A stretch of DNA of 64,000 nt from Roseateles puraquae (GCF_002205845.1 NZ_NISI01000001.1:1-64000); one strand, 5' to 3'. Positions 1 through 8,579 are shown, counted from the stretch's first letter. Notes: generated by a model from the sequence alone, not told the origin. A program made the numbers and translations.

Positions 1-2
1 CC

Positions 3-18
3 CTAGGGAACTCCCTAG
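3..18. promoter_or_regulatory. Short inverted repeat CTAGGGA-N2-TCCCTAG
   Basis: A perfect 7-bp inverted repeat with a 2-bp spacer sits at the extreme left edge. CTAG-containing dyads of this sort can be regulator-binding sites. A related pair of CCCTAG motifs lies upstream of the porin near 56083-56104. No gene context is visible on the left, so the function is unknown. Confidence 0.25.
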
Positions 19-156
19 CCCTCCAGTTGCGGGCACAAACACCCCAACTTGTAGGAACCGTGGATCGACCACGCGCGCCATCCGCAATACTCCACCTGGC
101 GCCTAAGCGGGAAGCGGTTGCCTGCCAGATAGCCGGCCTCCCACAGCGACGACATC

Positions 157-276
157 ATGGATGTTCAGCCAAAGGCTTGGCGGCAGGACTACAACGAGAG
201 TCGGCCTCACAGTGCTCTCAATGACCTGACGCCAGCCGAATATGCCCGTAGAATCAAGGAGATGGGGCCTGCCTAG
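157..276 (+). pseudogene. IS3-family OrfB, C-terminal remnant
   Basis: The 39-residue frame carries the typical IS3-family OrfB ending: a YNESRPHSALN-type motif followed by LTPAEYA. This is the last part of the integrase-core domain, after the catalytic Glu. Everything upstream (HTH-21 and the DDE core) is missing and no open frame continues to the left, so it is a scar rather than a gene. It lies directly outside the stop-codon end of the Tn7-like operon and may mark its old flank. It is unrelated in position to the intact IS3 element at 10.5-11.75 kb. Confidence 0.75.
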
Positions 277-322
277 TGGCCCCGAGACCAGCCGGGACTA
301 GCGCTGCGGGTGGCTCGAAGAA

Positions 323-350
323 TCCAAGCGGATCAAGTCCAAGCGGATCA
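323..350 (+). repeat. Two 13-bp direct repeats TCCAAGCGGATCA
   Basis: TCCAAGCGGATCA occurs at 323-335 and again at 338-350, in the 90-bp gap between the IS3 remnant and the stop codon of the last gene of the Tn7-like operon. Tn7-type ends carry repeated transposase-binding sites, so this gap is where the right end would be expected. I could not find a matching inverted copy near 8.4-8.6 kb, so the assignment is only suggestive. Confidence 0.35.
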
Positions 351-366
351 GTTGGCCGCCCAGTGG

Positions 367-1707
367 CTAACCCCAGCCGAGACGGGGCCGTTTCGGGAGC
401 GTCAAGGCTTTCAGGCCGCCCTGCCCCGACCAGCTCACCGTTCCACGCCGAGGTGCAAGCGCAGATAGGCGAACCACCGGCTTTTCGGTTTGGAGACGGG
501 CGCTCGCCGACGTGGAGCCCCGATTGCCGCCACGTGGCAGCAATCCACAGACCGCATGGACTGGCGCCAGTACGCCCTCCACTGTCACGTCGTCAACGGA
601 ACTTAGGACAAGCACCCTGCCCGGGACTGGCTGGACCGACTGCGCGGCAGGCGTTCCCAGCACGGGGATTTCTGCACCCGGCTCAGCCCGGACCAAGGTC
701 CCGACGGCAACTGCGGGTTCGGGCGCCGCAGCCTCCTCGGCGCGCTCTACTTGCAGCGTCCGATATCGCCGGTAGGCCTCGCGCAGACAGGCAATTGCGC
801 CGCCGGGCTCAGAGTCGAGGGTTTCAAGGGGTGCGCGCTCCATCCGTGCGCACCATCCTGTTGTTGTCGGGAACAGCAGGAAATGCGGCCGCCCCTCGAC
901 AAGGAGCCGATGCCGCTTGAGCACGGCAACCGAGGCCGCGTCGGGAGCCGACGACGTGGCGACACCCCACCCGTCGCGCTGGCTGTAGCGCAGGCACAGG
1001 CCCACGCACACCCGCGTCAGCTGTCGAAGATGCTCAAGACGTTGGGCCCGGCGGGCAGCCTTAGTGCCGTGAGGTTGAGGCAGCAGGACATCCTGGGTAC
1101 GCTCACCCTGGACCGTGAAGCGGACAGTCCGCACATCGGCCTCACCGGCCAACGAAAGCCGATTCCGGCCGATCATGCTTTTGCCAAGGTCCGCATCTCC
1201 TGCCTGTGCCATGCCGTGCGCCACGGCGCGGGCGCGCGCGAAACGGTGCCTCAGTACCGCCAAGGTCGCGTGCCGCAGCAGCCAGTCCGCCTGAGCCTGG
1301 CGCAATAGGCCTTCCGGCGCTTTTACGTCGAGTTCCATGCTCATCGCCGCCCGGTCAAGCACGGCGCGCGGCATGCCACACCGGCCCGGTGGCGCAGACC
1401 GTGGCAGCCACAGCCGGGAGGACACCTCGCATTCGAGATCCTGACTCCAGATGGCCACGGCCCAGGCCGCCAGCGCGCGGGGGTCGTCAGAGATCTGCTG
1501 CGCACACTGGTCAGGCGCCAATGACAGCAGTCGCCGGATGAGGGCGTCGGCATGCGGCACAACATGGCGCGTGATGTACCGGCGCAGCGCCCGGTAGGAC
1601 TGAGCAGCGACGACATAGGCAAGGTAGTCGCCGTCCCGGACGACCTCGTCGTCGTCGCTAAAAGCGGTGCGCCCGGCTTCAGTGACAGTCAGATCGGTCC
1701 GGGCCAT
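367..1707 (-). CDS. Unknown protein coupled to Tn7-like transposition operon (446 aa)
   Basis: I do not recognise this family. The 446-aa product is rich in Arg and Ala, has no clear membrane segment or signal peptide, and has a low-complexity Pro/Ala/Val stretch in the C-terminal third. Its ATG at 1707 overlaps the TGA of the recombinase-like gene (TGATG), so it is translationally coupled and is the sixth gene of the operon. That position, immediately inside the presumed transposon end, argues that it belongs to the element rather than being independent cargo. Possible roles are target selection, a recombinase partner or regulation; none can be shown from sequence. The predicted frame is uninterrupted and the GC-rich codon use matches its neighbours. 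Confidence 0.75.
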   Translation of the reverse strand: MARTDLTVTEAGRTAFSDDDEVVRDGDYLAYVVAAQSYRALRRYITRHVVPHADALIRRLLSLAPDQCAQQISDDPRALAAWAVAIWSQDLECEVSSRLWLPRSAPPGRCGMPRAVLDRAAMSMELDVKAPEGLLRQAQADWLLRHATLAVLRHRFARARAVAHGMAQAGDADLGKSMIGRNRLSLAGEADVRTVRFTVQGERTQDVLLPQPHGTKAARRAQRLEHLRQLTRVCVGLCLRYSQRDGWGVATSSAPDAASVAVLKRHRLLVEGRPHFLLFPTTTGWCARMERAPLETLDSEPGGAIACLREAYRRYRTLQVERAEEAAAPEPAVAVGTLVRAEPGAEIPVLGTPAAQSVQPVPGRVLVLSSVDDVTVEGVLAPVHAVCGLLPRGGNRGSTSASARLQTEKPVVRLSALAPRRGTVSWSGQGGLKALTLPKRPRLGWG

Positions 1708-2999
1708 CAGGCACCTCCGAGCGGCGAGCCGACGGGGTTGCTCACGGGCTGCGCCTGGGCATCGTCATCCGGTCCCTCCGTCCAAAGATGCGCTGCATTG
1801 CGCCAGTCGGAGGGCTCCGGCATCCGAAACCCCATGTCCAGGCCATACTCCACCCCACGGCCAGTAAGTTCAATGGCAGCTCGGTCGATGACGCGCCCGC
1901 ACCGATGCACGTCAAAGGCGCCGCGCAGGTGAACCAGCGACCGGCTTCGCAGGCGCTCCGCTGTCTCGATATCACCGCGCTCCGCAGCAAGCGCTGCCGC
2001 CATCTTCAGCACCTGACGGCCCAAGGCGCTGATGCGATCACCCGACAGCCCGATCAGGGTTGCCGACGCCTCGCGGATCCGGAACACCACATGACCCTGG
2101 GACGGGGTCTCCCGCTGACGCATCCACCGGCGGACCGTGTCCGACAAGGGCGGTGGGCACACCACAACCTCGCCCACACGCGAGGACAAGCGCTGGTGCA
2201 ACCGGATGGACCAATCCGCGACTTGGCGATTGGGCGGCTCGAGATCTCCGGGCGACAGGGTGGCGATCTCCTCCGCGCGCAGGTTGCCGTAGTACAGCAA
2301 CTCGACAATGAACCGCCGCGGAGCCAAATGCTCGGCCGGGAAATGCAGATCCAGCGTGCGTCGGATCCAGTGCCATTCCTCGGGGGTCACGGTACCCAAG
2401 GGCGTGAACCGGCGGGCAGCGCCTTTGACGGCTACGGTCGCCGTGCCATCGTCCATAGCGGTTTTGCCGTAGCTGAAGCGAAGGTCGGCATAGCGTTGCT
2501 CAAAGAGCCAATGCACGAGTGCCGCGACCTGACGCAGGGCGTTGTCCCGGGAGGAGCCCACCAGCGGCTTGGCAAACGGTCGCCATCTCATCGAAGTCCT
2601 CGACACCCGCGCACCGACCCAGCGCTGCAGCGGCTGGGGATGCGCCAAGAAGCGCGCGAACTCCGCGAAGTCTTGCTCGTCTAGGGAAGAGACCGCCTTG
2701 CCTTTGACGAAGCAGGCCCAGTTAAGCAGCTTGTCCGCGACGGCGCGCCGGCTGTGGGCGGTGGTCTCGTGACTTGAAGCCTGCGTCACCCACCAGTCGA
2801 TCGCGGCGAGATCGTTATCTACGCCGATGAGACAGTGCTCCGCGCATCGATGGGCACCGGCGCTGCCGTCCAGTCCGGGGGGCGTGACAAAGCGCTCCAG
2901 TGGCGCGATATCGCAGGGAGGTGTCTGCGCGGGCTCGCCCATTCCTGGCCACGGCTCACCCCAGCCGTCATTCGGGTCCGGCAGTTCCGGATTCGTCAT
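1707..2999 (-). CDS. Tyrosine-recombinase-like protein of Tn7-like element
   Basis: The 430-aa product has an N-terminal SAM-like core-binding region (pattern of T-x3-RR-x3-KLLNW followed by an F-x2-FL helix) and a C-terminal catalytic-like domain. Box I is visible as LLYYGNLRAEEIATL, with the first catalytic Arg. A box-II-like HLRGAF follows later, but the spacing to the only plausible Tyr is short, so the active site is divergent or degenerate. I chose the ATG at 2999 over the TTG at 3014 because an AAGGAG Shine-Dalgarno lies just upstream of it. It overlaps the end of tniQ and is coupled to the next gene. In related transposons a recombinase resolves cointegrates; that role is inferred here. 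Confidence 0.7.
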   Translation of the reverse strand: MTNPELPDPNDGWGEPWPGMGEPAQTPPCDIAPLERFVTPPGLDGSAGAHRCAEHCLIGVDNDLAAIDWWVTQASSHETTAHSRRAVADKLLNWACFVKGKAVSSLDEQDFAEFARFLAHPQPLQRWVGARVSRTSMRWRPFAKPLVGSSRDNALRQVAALVHWLFEQRYADLRFSYGKTAMDDGTATVAVKGAARRFTPLGTVTPEEWHWIRRTLDLHFPAEHLAPRRFIVELLYYGNLRAEEIATLSPGDLEPPNRQVADWSIRLHQRLSSRVGEVVVCPPPLSDTVRRWMRQRETPSQGHVVFRIREASATLIGLSGDRISALGRQVLKMAAALAAERGDIETAERLRSRSLVHLRGAFDVHRCGRVIDRAAIELTGRGVEYGLDMGFRMPEPSDWRNAAHLWTEGPDDDAQAQPVSNPVGSPLGGA

Positions 3000-4416
3000 G
3001 CCATGCTCCTTCAAAACGTCGGGTCCAGACCAGGCACAGCTGTCGCTGTCCCCTGCCCTCTTCCCAGGTGAAATGGCTCAGTCCGCTAGAGAAGGTCTCC
3101 ATGAGCGGACTCAGCCTGGGCGTCCAGGCCGTCAGCAGTTCCAGGAACGTCGCGCGGTTCGCCTTGACTTCAGGGGCCTCCCGGTCCGCCTGATCGAACG
3201 GCTCGCCCAAAGGACGGACCGCAGCCTGCCACTGTCGCGCCGTCCACAGGTCCTCCAGAAAGCTCCGCCACACGAAATGTCCCCAGACGTTGTCACTCAC
3301 CTGGACGTCGATCGGCCAAAGCAGCAGCGGTGTGCGCAGTCGCACGCGCGGTTCATCTGCGTCCGGCGCGAGTGGCCACAGCCCTTGCAACAGCGGTGCG
3401 GGCGGCCTTGCCTCGCAGCGCGAGATCCAGATCACGAGCGCGTGAAGAGGGGCTGGACACGAGGACCGCCTGGGCACCACGGCTTCGTTCACGCGTTGCC
3501 GGTAGAAGACCTCGCTGAACGTGAAGCGATTCCCCCGGCCGGCCAGGCCCAGCCGCCGCATGATGTGGCGACGAATCGACTTGTAGATAGCGACGCGCTC
3601 CCTCTGCCGAGGCGGCGGCCGCTGGCAAGGCACGCACGATGACTTCACCTGCGAAACCCGGCTGTCCTGGCCATGATCCAGCACTGCCAGCCCCGACAGC
3701 ATCCCCAGCGCCTGAAACACGTGCACGCGCTGGCGGCCGGCAGCGTCCGGTGATGGGGTGTCGATCCAGCTTGACACCGTGGGCCATTGCACAGCGAGCG
3801 ACTCCCAGGCTTGCAGCCGGCGAGCCAGCCGTTGCAGGGGCCGCACGTCGAGCGGCCCGCCCCATCGCTCGAAACAGGCGGTGCCGTCCCAGGCGCTGGC
3901 GTACCCGCCACCGCAGGCGGTGCACTGCATGGGCGACTGAAAGCCTTCGACGGTCAACGCATACCTCGGCGTGGGGGCATCGCAATGCGGGCAGGTATCT
4001 CGCAGCCGCTCGCCATGCAGGGGGCACCTGGACAGCGCATCGATCTGGAAGAGCGCCGACTGATAGCCGACGTCTGCGCAAGATTGGCAGAACCGCAGGC
4101 GTGCGTCGCTGGCGATCACTGTTGCCCAGCCGCCGCACAGGCTGCTGAGAAATCCCGGCAACGCCGACTGGCCCGTGCCCCCCTGGGCCCGGGACGCTGC
4201 CCAGGCCCCATAGAGGAAGCTTCGGCCATGCACGGGCCCGAAGCTGTTAGGCAACAGGCGGCTGCCGTAGAGCAATTCGCCTAGGGCGCGCGAGTCCAGC
4301 GCGTTGACAAGTGCGATCTTGGCGGTCCGCGTGTATGCCCCTTCCAGGGGATGCATCCACCGCAGGCAGCCCACCAGGCCCCCCTGGAGACTCTGAAAGC
4401 GTGGCTGGCTGCCCAT
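2968..4416 (-). CDS. tniQ: TniQ/TnsD-like target-selection protein
   Basis: The 482-aa product shows the TniQ zinc-binding arrangement: CQSCADVGYQ, then RCPLHGERLRDTCPHCD, then CTACGGG. These fit the CxxC / CP-x-H / CPxC pattern of TniQ and TnsD. Such proteins bridge target DNA to the TnsC/TniB ATPase. The ATG at 4416 overlaps the tnsC stop as TGATG. An upstream extension of 64 codons lies entirely inside tnsC and is rejected. The length is that of a TnsD/TniQ intermediate, larger than the compact TniQ of CRISPR-associated elements. The last bases overlap the recombinase-like gene. Confidence 0.85.
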   Translation of the reverse strand: MGSQPRFQSLQGGLVGCLRWMHPLEGAYTRTAKIALVNALDSRALGELLYGSRLLPNSFGPVHGRSFLYGAWAASRAQGGTGQSALPGFLSSLCGGWATVIASDARLRFCQSCADVGYQSALFQIDALSRCPLHGERLRDTCPHCDAPTPRYALTVEGFQSPMQCTACGGGYASAWDGTACFERWGGPLDVRPLQRLARRLQAWESLAVQWPTVSSWIDTPSPDAAGRQRVHVFQALGMLSGLAVLDHGQDSRVSQVKSSCVPCQRPPPRQRERVAIYKSIRRHIMRRLGLAGRGNRFTFSEVFYRQRVNEAVVPRRSSCPAPLHALVIWISRCEARPPAPLLQGLWPLAPDADEPRVRLRTPLLLWPIDVQVSDNVWGHFVWRSFLEDLWTARQWQAAVRPLGEPFDQADREAPEVKANRATFLELLTAWTPRLSPLMETFSSGLSHFTWEEGRGQRQLCLVWTRRFEGAWHDESGTAGPE

Positions 4417-5534
4417 CAGAAGAGCGTGTCCTCGTAGCCGCTGAGCCGCACCGCCAGATGCCACATGTCGGGCTTGCCTACGAAACCGGGCCCGTCCAGC
4501 GGCATCTGGGCGAACAGGAAGTTGCGCACCGCGCCGTTGATCCAATTCATGCCGATGCTGTCGACGATCTTGGTCTTGCTGATGGCGATGGCCTTGAACT
4601 CGTTCCACATGCGATCGGTTTCATGAGCGAGCCGCCAACCGCCCTTGAACGCCTGCGGCATGAAGAACTCGGAATAGCTGATGTCGGTGGCAATCGGGTA
4701 GGCGCTTTGCGCGGGATCGTCGTAGGCCTGCAGCGTCTGTCGGAGTTCTTCGGGATCTCGCAGGCCGCGGAACGCACGGGGCGTAAGCAGGAAGCGGCCA
4801 ATGAGGTCTGTCCGCCCACGTGCAAGCAGGAGCTGCCGCAGCTTCCTGAGCTCCCACGTCTGCCCGAAGGTCACGGTGATCAGTCGGACGTTCTTTTCAT
4901 GGAGGTCGTTGGCTAGGTCGCGCAGCCACGTCCACTGCCTTTCGCCCCAGTTCTGGCCTTCGTCCACCAGCAGCAGATAGCGATCGCTATCGAGCTCGCG
5001 CGCGTGGCAGATCCACATGTTCAGGCACCGGATGCGCTTTTCCTGCACGGTGCCTCGCTGCTCACCCGAGTGACCGGCATCCCCGAGCAGGTCGGAGAAA
5101 AATGTCCCCTGGGTGAACTTGTCATGGTCCTTGGCCAGGGCCTTGCCGACGGGCAGGTTGGGAAAAGTCTCGTTGAGCGCACAGACCGTGCGATTGATCG
5201 TCGTGGTCTTGCCCGACCGAAAATCCCCCAGCAGGCAGGTGCCGGGATCGCGGTGCACCACCACGCTCTCGATGATGTCGTATGCCTCCTTGAGAGGCGG
5301 CGTGGCGACCGCGACCTCATTCCTGGTGACGGGGTGGTCGACGTAAAGCCGGTCGCGGGCTTCGCCCGGCTCCAGGGCCGCCTGGCGGACCTCGCGCAGC
5401 GCCGCGGCCTGTGCCACGGCTTCGTCGACGGCGGGCTGGGGCGTTGGGGCAGGCGGTGCAGACAGCGGTGAAGTGCGGCGGCTCCTCTGACGGTTGAGGG
5501 GCGGTGTGGCAGCGGTAACAACTGGGTTCAGCAT
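4416..5534 (-). CDS. tnsC: TnsC/TniB-like AAA+ transposition ATPase
   Basis: This 372-aa AAA+ protein has a Walker A GDFRSGKT at about residues 103-110 and a Walker B LLLVDEGQ at about 187-194. TnsC/TniB forms the ATP-dependent filament that communicates target choice from TniQ to the TnsB transposase. The ATG at 5534 is preferred to 5546 because GGAGGT lies 5 nt upstream of it. The Pro/Ala-rich first 50 residues are probably disordered. The gap of about 110 bp to the end of tnsB is the only real spacing in the operon. The length is closer to TniB than to Tn7 TnsC (about 555 aa). Confidence 0.88.
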   Translation of the reverse strand: MLNPVVTAATPPLNRQRSRRTSPLSAPPAPTPQPAVDEAVAQAAALREVRQAALEPGEARDRLYVDHPVTRNEVAVATPPLKEAYDIIESVVVHRDPGTCLLGDFRSGKTTTINRTVCALNETFPNLPVGKALAKDHDKFTQGTFFSDLLGDAGHSGEQRGTVQEKRIRCLNMWICHARELDSDRYLLLVDEGQNWGERQWTWLRDLANDLHEKNVRLITVTFGQTWELRKLRQLLLARGRTDLIGRFLLTPRAFRGLRDPEELRQTLQAYDDPAQSAYPIATDISYSEFFMPQAFKGGWRLAHETDRMWNEFKAIAISKTKIVDSIGMNWINGAVRNFLFAQMPLDGPGFVGKPDMWHLAVRLSGYEDTLF

Positions 5535-5646
5535 AGCGACCTCCATCGGTCAGGTTGGCGCCCCTTTGGGCGCTTGGTGTCCCCTTGCGGGGGCGGTAGG
5601 GGATCAGGCTGACGGAGCAAAGGGGAGCGCCGGGCCTGTCCCACGT

Positions 5647-7590
5647 TCAGGTCTGGCGCCAGGTAGGGCGCTTGATATGTCCGGGTACGGGGCGGATGAG
5701 CAGGGGGGCGGCGTCCGGTTCTGCGTTCAACACGGGCGCCTTGAGCCCGGTGACACGCGAAGCCTCGGCGAGCTTTGTGGCGGCTGGCGAGACGCGCTCC
5801 GGCGCTGCCTTGACCTCCTCGAGGGCCTGCCGGGTCAGGTAGGCCAAGTACTCAACGACCGGGTCGTCGCCAGCGAGCCGGCCGTGGCGGATCAGCGCGT
5901 TGATGGTCTTGCGCATGGCCCGCGAGTGCGTGTGGGTGGACCAGCCGGTGGTTATGCAGCTGAGCTGGCCGAAGGCCTGCCCGTCCGGCAGGTAGGCCCA
6001 CACCGTCATGTCGCTCTCGCGGATATGAGTAATGGCCTCTACCCCGATGAGGTCGTAGCGCGATGACAGGGTGTCGCAGCTGTAGCGAACCTCGTCGATC
6101 CTGATGTAAGGCGGCGTCAGCGAGCCGGGTTTCGCGCAGCCGCGAATGGGCCGCCGCTCCACGGCGACGCCCAGCGCTGGCGTCTGGGCTGTCGGAGGCA
6201 CCGGCGGACGCGGCACAAACGTTGCGCTGTGTGCGTCGAGGCCGCGACGCAGGACGGCCAGCGGGGTCTGGCCGCCCAGCGCAGCGTGGCCCGTTGCGTT
6301 GTAGTTGGCCAGCAGCACGTCGATCAGATCCAGCAGTCCCTCCCAGGTGATCGCGTGGCGGATAGCGTTCTTCACCGGCACGCTCTTGTGCACGTCCATG
6401 GGGTTGGATCCCGTCGACGACGGCTCGCACTGGAAGCCGTACATCTCCAGCGTCTTGAAGAGACGCTCGGTGAAACCGTTATTCCACCAGCCCCCGATGG
6501 GACCGAAGGTGACGCTGCACCCCAGGGCGCGGCGCGCTGACTGGATCAGCTTGTTGGCGTAGTGCTGGGCCGCGTTGTCGATCTGCAGGGCGCAGGGACG
6601 GCAATGCACGAGGCCGTCGATGCAGCCCACCGGGAAGCCTGCGCCGGGCTTGTAGCTGTGGCCCTTGACCACCAGTTCGCGGGGCTTCCAGGGCACCTCG
6701 CACGCGGCGAGCGCCTCCTCGATGGTCTCGGCGCTGATCTCCTTTTGGATGCTGGCGGCATAGCGAAGCACGCAGCGGGATCCGAAGTCCACGATCGGGA
6801 AGATCCAGAGCCGCTCGATCACGACCGGCTGCGGGCCGGCCGGGCCGGTGACGATGACGACGCCGTGGCAGTGCAGCTTGTGGGCATCGGCGCCGCACAA
6901 ATCCAGCGGCGCCATCGCCAGCGGAAACCGCTTCTTCCCCGTGCCGAGCTTCATCTGGTCGCGCGCGTCCGCACCGAACCAGGTCTCCACCGACGACGGA
7001 TCGGTGGTGATAAAGGCCACGGCGTAGCGCTCGACCGAGCGGCGGCCCATGCTGCGTGAATTGAGCGGGTAGTCCTTCGAAGTGAGGCCCGCCGCCTGGC
7101 AAGCCGCCTTGAACGCCGCAAACACGCTGCGAAGGGTGGGATGGCGCGACCTGACCTTGGCCCGCGTCGATCCGCCGTATCGGATCGCCTCATGCAGCCG
7201 CTTGCGGATCTCGGGCCTCTCATTCAAGAAGGCCTCGAAAGCCCCGGTGGCGCCTTGTTCGGCCGCCCGGGCCCCGCTGGGCAGGTCCCGGCGCCGGTAC
7301 GGCACCTGCGACAACCGCACATAGGGCAGCAACCCCCGCCAGCCAGCGATCTGGCCGTCATCGTCGACGGTGAGACAGCGGTTGAGCTTGTCCAGGACGG
7401 TTTGCTTGCTGCATTGGCCAGCCTTTGCCGCTTCCGCCAACGCGCCCGTGCGCAAGTAAGTACGCAGGGCCAGCGCCAGACGGTCGAAGCGGTCCCGCTC
7501 AAGCGGTGACATGTGTTCCACCGAGACCTTGGGCCACAGGTCGCAGTCCCGCCATGCCAGCGGCACGGTCTTGAAGGTGTAGCTCATCAT
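5647..7590 (-). CDS. tnsB: TnsB/TniA-like DDE transposase
   Basis: This 647-aa protein has an RNase-H-type integrase core. The DDE triad can be placed at D230 (in PLDLCGAD), D338 (in LQIDNAAQH) and E375 (in NGFTERLF). The N-terminal 150 residues carry helix-turn-helix-like segments for end binding, and the C-terminal third corresponds to the Mu-transposase C-terminal region. It cuts the 3' ends of the element and joins them to target DNA. The ATG at 7590 overlaps the TGA of the upstream tnsA-like gene (ATGA). All three acidic residues appear intact, so strand transfer chemistry is plausibly functional. Confidence 0.9.
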   Translation of the reverse strand: MMSYTFKTVPLAWRDCDLWPKVSVEHMSPLERDRFDRLALALRTYLRTGALAEAAKAGQCSKQTVLDKLNRCLTVDDDGQIAGWRGLLPYVRLSQVPYRRRDLPSGARAAEQGATGAFEAFLNERPEIRKRLHEAIRYGGSTRAKVRSRHPTLRSVFAAFKAACQAAGLTSKDYPLNSRSMGRRSVERYAVAFITTDPSSVETWFGADARDQMKLGTGKKRFPLAMAPLDLCGADAHKLHCHGVVIVTGPAGPQPVVIERLWIFPIVDFGSRCVLRYAASIQKEISAETIEEALAACEVPWKPRELVVKGHSYKPGAGFPVGCIDGLVHCRPCALQIDNAAQHYANKLIQSARRALGCSVTFGPIGGWWNNGFTERLFKTLEMYGFQCEPSSTGSNPMDVHKSVPVKNAIRHAITWEGLLDLIDVLLANYNATGHAALGGQTPLAVLRRGLDAHSATFVPRPPVPPTAQTPALGVAVERRPIRGCAKPGSLTPPYIRIDEVRYSCDTLSSRYDLIGVEAITHIRESDMTVWAYLPDGQAFGQLSCITTGWSTHTHSRAMRKTINALIRHGRLAGDDPVVEYLAYLTRQALEEVKAAPERVSPAATKLAEASRVTGLKAPVLNAEPDAAPLLIRPVPGHIKRPTWRQT

Positions 7591-8300
7591 GCCTGCGCCT
7601 CCCAGAATCGGGAGCCGAGCCCCCAGTGCTTCTCGTTGAGGTCGCTGCGATAGCGCCCGAACTGGACGCCTTGCAGCAGCGCTGCGACGTACAGGCCTTC
7701 CTTACCCGGTTCCGCCAGGGCGATCACATCGCAAAGCGCCACTTCCTCGCGCGTGTGCAGCAGCGCCGCAACGTCGTTGCCAAATTCATGCAGCGGCCAG
7801 GCGCGGGCCTGGGCCAGATAGGGCAACAGCCGGTTCCAGTTCTGCAGGCGCACCGGTTGGCGGACCATATCCTCGGCGGTTTGCAATTCCACGCGGGCCG
7901 GCAGTTCCTGGTGCACGCGCTGCGTGATCAGCAACTGCAGGTGATCCATCCGGGTGGCCAGCGCAGGCGTGTCCTCGCTGCGCACGCAGCGCCAAACAAC
8001 GCTGCCGTCGGCCAGGTGCAGCTCCGCGTTGATCGTCTGGCCCAATTCCTCGCCGACGATGCGCATGGCCCGGGCCTGAACGTCATAGCTCGCCGACCGC
8101 ACGTCCGGATCCGACTCCACCAGCAGGAAGTGGAAGTACTGCGGGTCGCCGTTCAGGACGACGTCGGCTTGTGCCTTGGGGCTGTAGGCGTACCAGAGGC
8201 GGAACTTGCTCTTGCCTCGACCAGCGTAGCCCTGCTGCAGCTTGCCACGCATCTGCGTGCCGAGCCTGCCGGTTGCGGACTTTTTCGGGGCCGCGCTCAT
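7587..8300 (-). CDS. tnsA: TnsA-like endonuclease, catalytic residues apparently altered
   Basis: The 237-aa product resembles TnsA in its N-terminal nuclease domain: LLVESDPDVRSASYDVQA corresponds to the usual E-x-DP-V-x-Y-x-Q segment, with E62 conserved. The following PDF-type Asp and VxVK Lys seem to be replaced: NAELHLADGSVVWRCVR puts Ala/Glu where Asp is expected and Arg107 where Lys is expected. TnsA normally cuts the 5' ends, so loss would give cointegrates instead of simple insertions. ATG 8300 is chosen; a TTG start at 8357 is possible. It is the first gene of the operon and overlaps tnsB by 4 nt. Confidence 0.75.
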   Translation of the reverse strand: MSAAPKKSATGRLGTQMRGKLQQGYAGRGKSKFRLWYAYSPKAQADVVLNGDPQYFHFLLVESDPDVRSASYDVQARAMRIVGEELGQTINAELHLADGSVVWRCVRSEDTPALATRMDHLQLLITQRVHQELPARVELQTAEDMVRQPVRLQNWNRLLPYLAQARAWPLHEFGNDVAALLHTREEVALCDVIALAEPGKEGLYVAALLQGVQFGRYRSDLNEKHWGLGSRFWEAQA

Positions 8301-8465
8301 GACCGCCGCCTTGGCGGGGTCAGGGGGATAGCGATGTCGTACATGCGGGACCTCCAACGCTGTGAAGGCGCCGCGCCGTGCCAGGGTAGCCGGTCTGTCT
8401 GGAGCCGGCCGCGTGTCGCGATGAACGCAGGAAAGGAAAATCGAGGGGCGAGTTCACCCCGTCCT

Positions 8466-8497
8466 TGACAGCTGCAGGCTAGGCGCCTAGGCTGTCA
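8466..8497. repeat. 32-bp hyphenated palindrome upstream of the tns operon
   Basis: The outer arms TGACAGC and GCTGTCA flank an inner perfect palindrome CTAGGCGCCTAG with a 6-bp offset. It lies about 170 bp upstream of tnsA-like ATG 8300, in otherwise gene-free DNA. Candidate roles are operator, recombination site for the operon's tyrosine recombinase, or part of the transposon left end. Confidence 0.4.
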
Positions 8498-8542
8498 GGG
8501 CCAATGCATTGAGAGACTGCGGAGGCAACTTACGGAGTTCAG

Positions 8543-8579
8543 GAGAGGCCTGCTTGCGGGAACAAGCGGGCCTTTCCGT
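8543..8579 (+). terminator. Rho-independent-type hairpin
   Basis: GGCCTGCTTG / CAAGCGGGCC form a 10-bp stem (one G-U) around a CGGGAA loop, followed by a T-rich stretch (TTTCCGTTTT). It faces the plus strand, but no plus-strand gene precedes it within the window's left arm, so it may end a short untranslated transcript or be a relic of a lost gene. Confidence 0.5.

Noticed and set aside
276-920. Long plus-strand frame at the left edge
   Set aside because: It is the antisense of the minus-strand 446-aa gene, has low-complexity Ser/Pro/Arg composition and no start context; the minus-strand gene is coupled to a recognised operon.
1788-2684. 298-codon plus-strand frame
   Set aside because: Shadow of the tyrosine-recombinase-like gene on the other strand.
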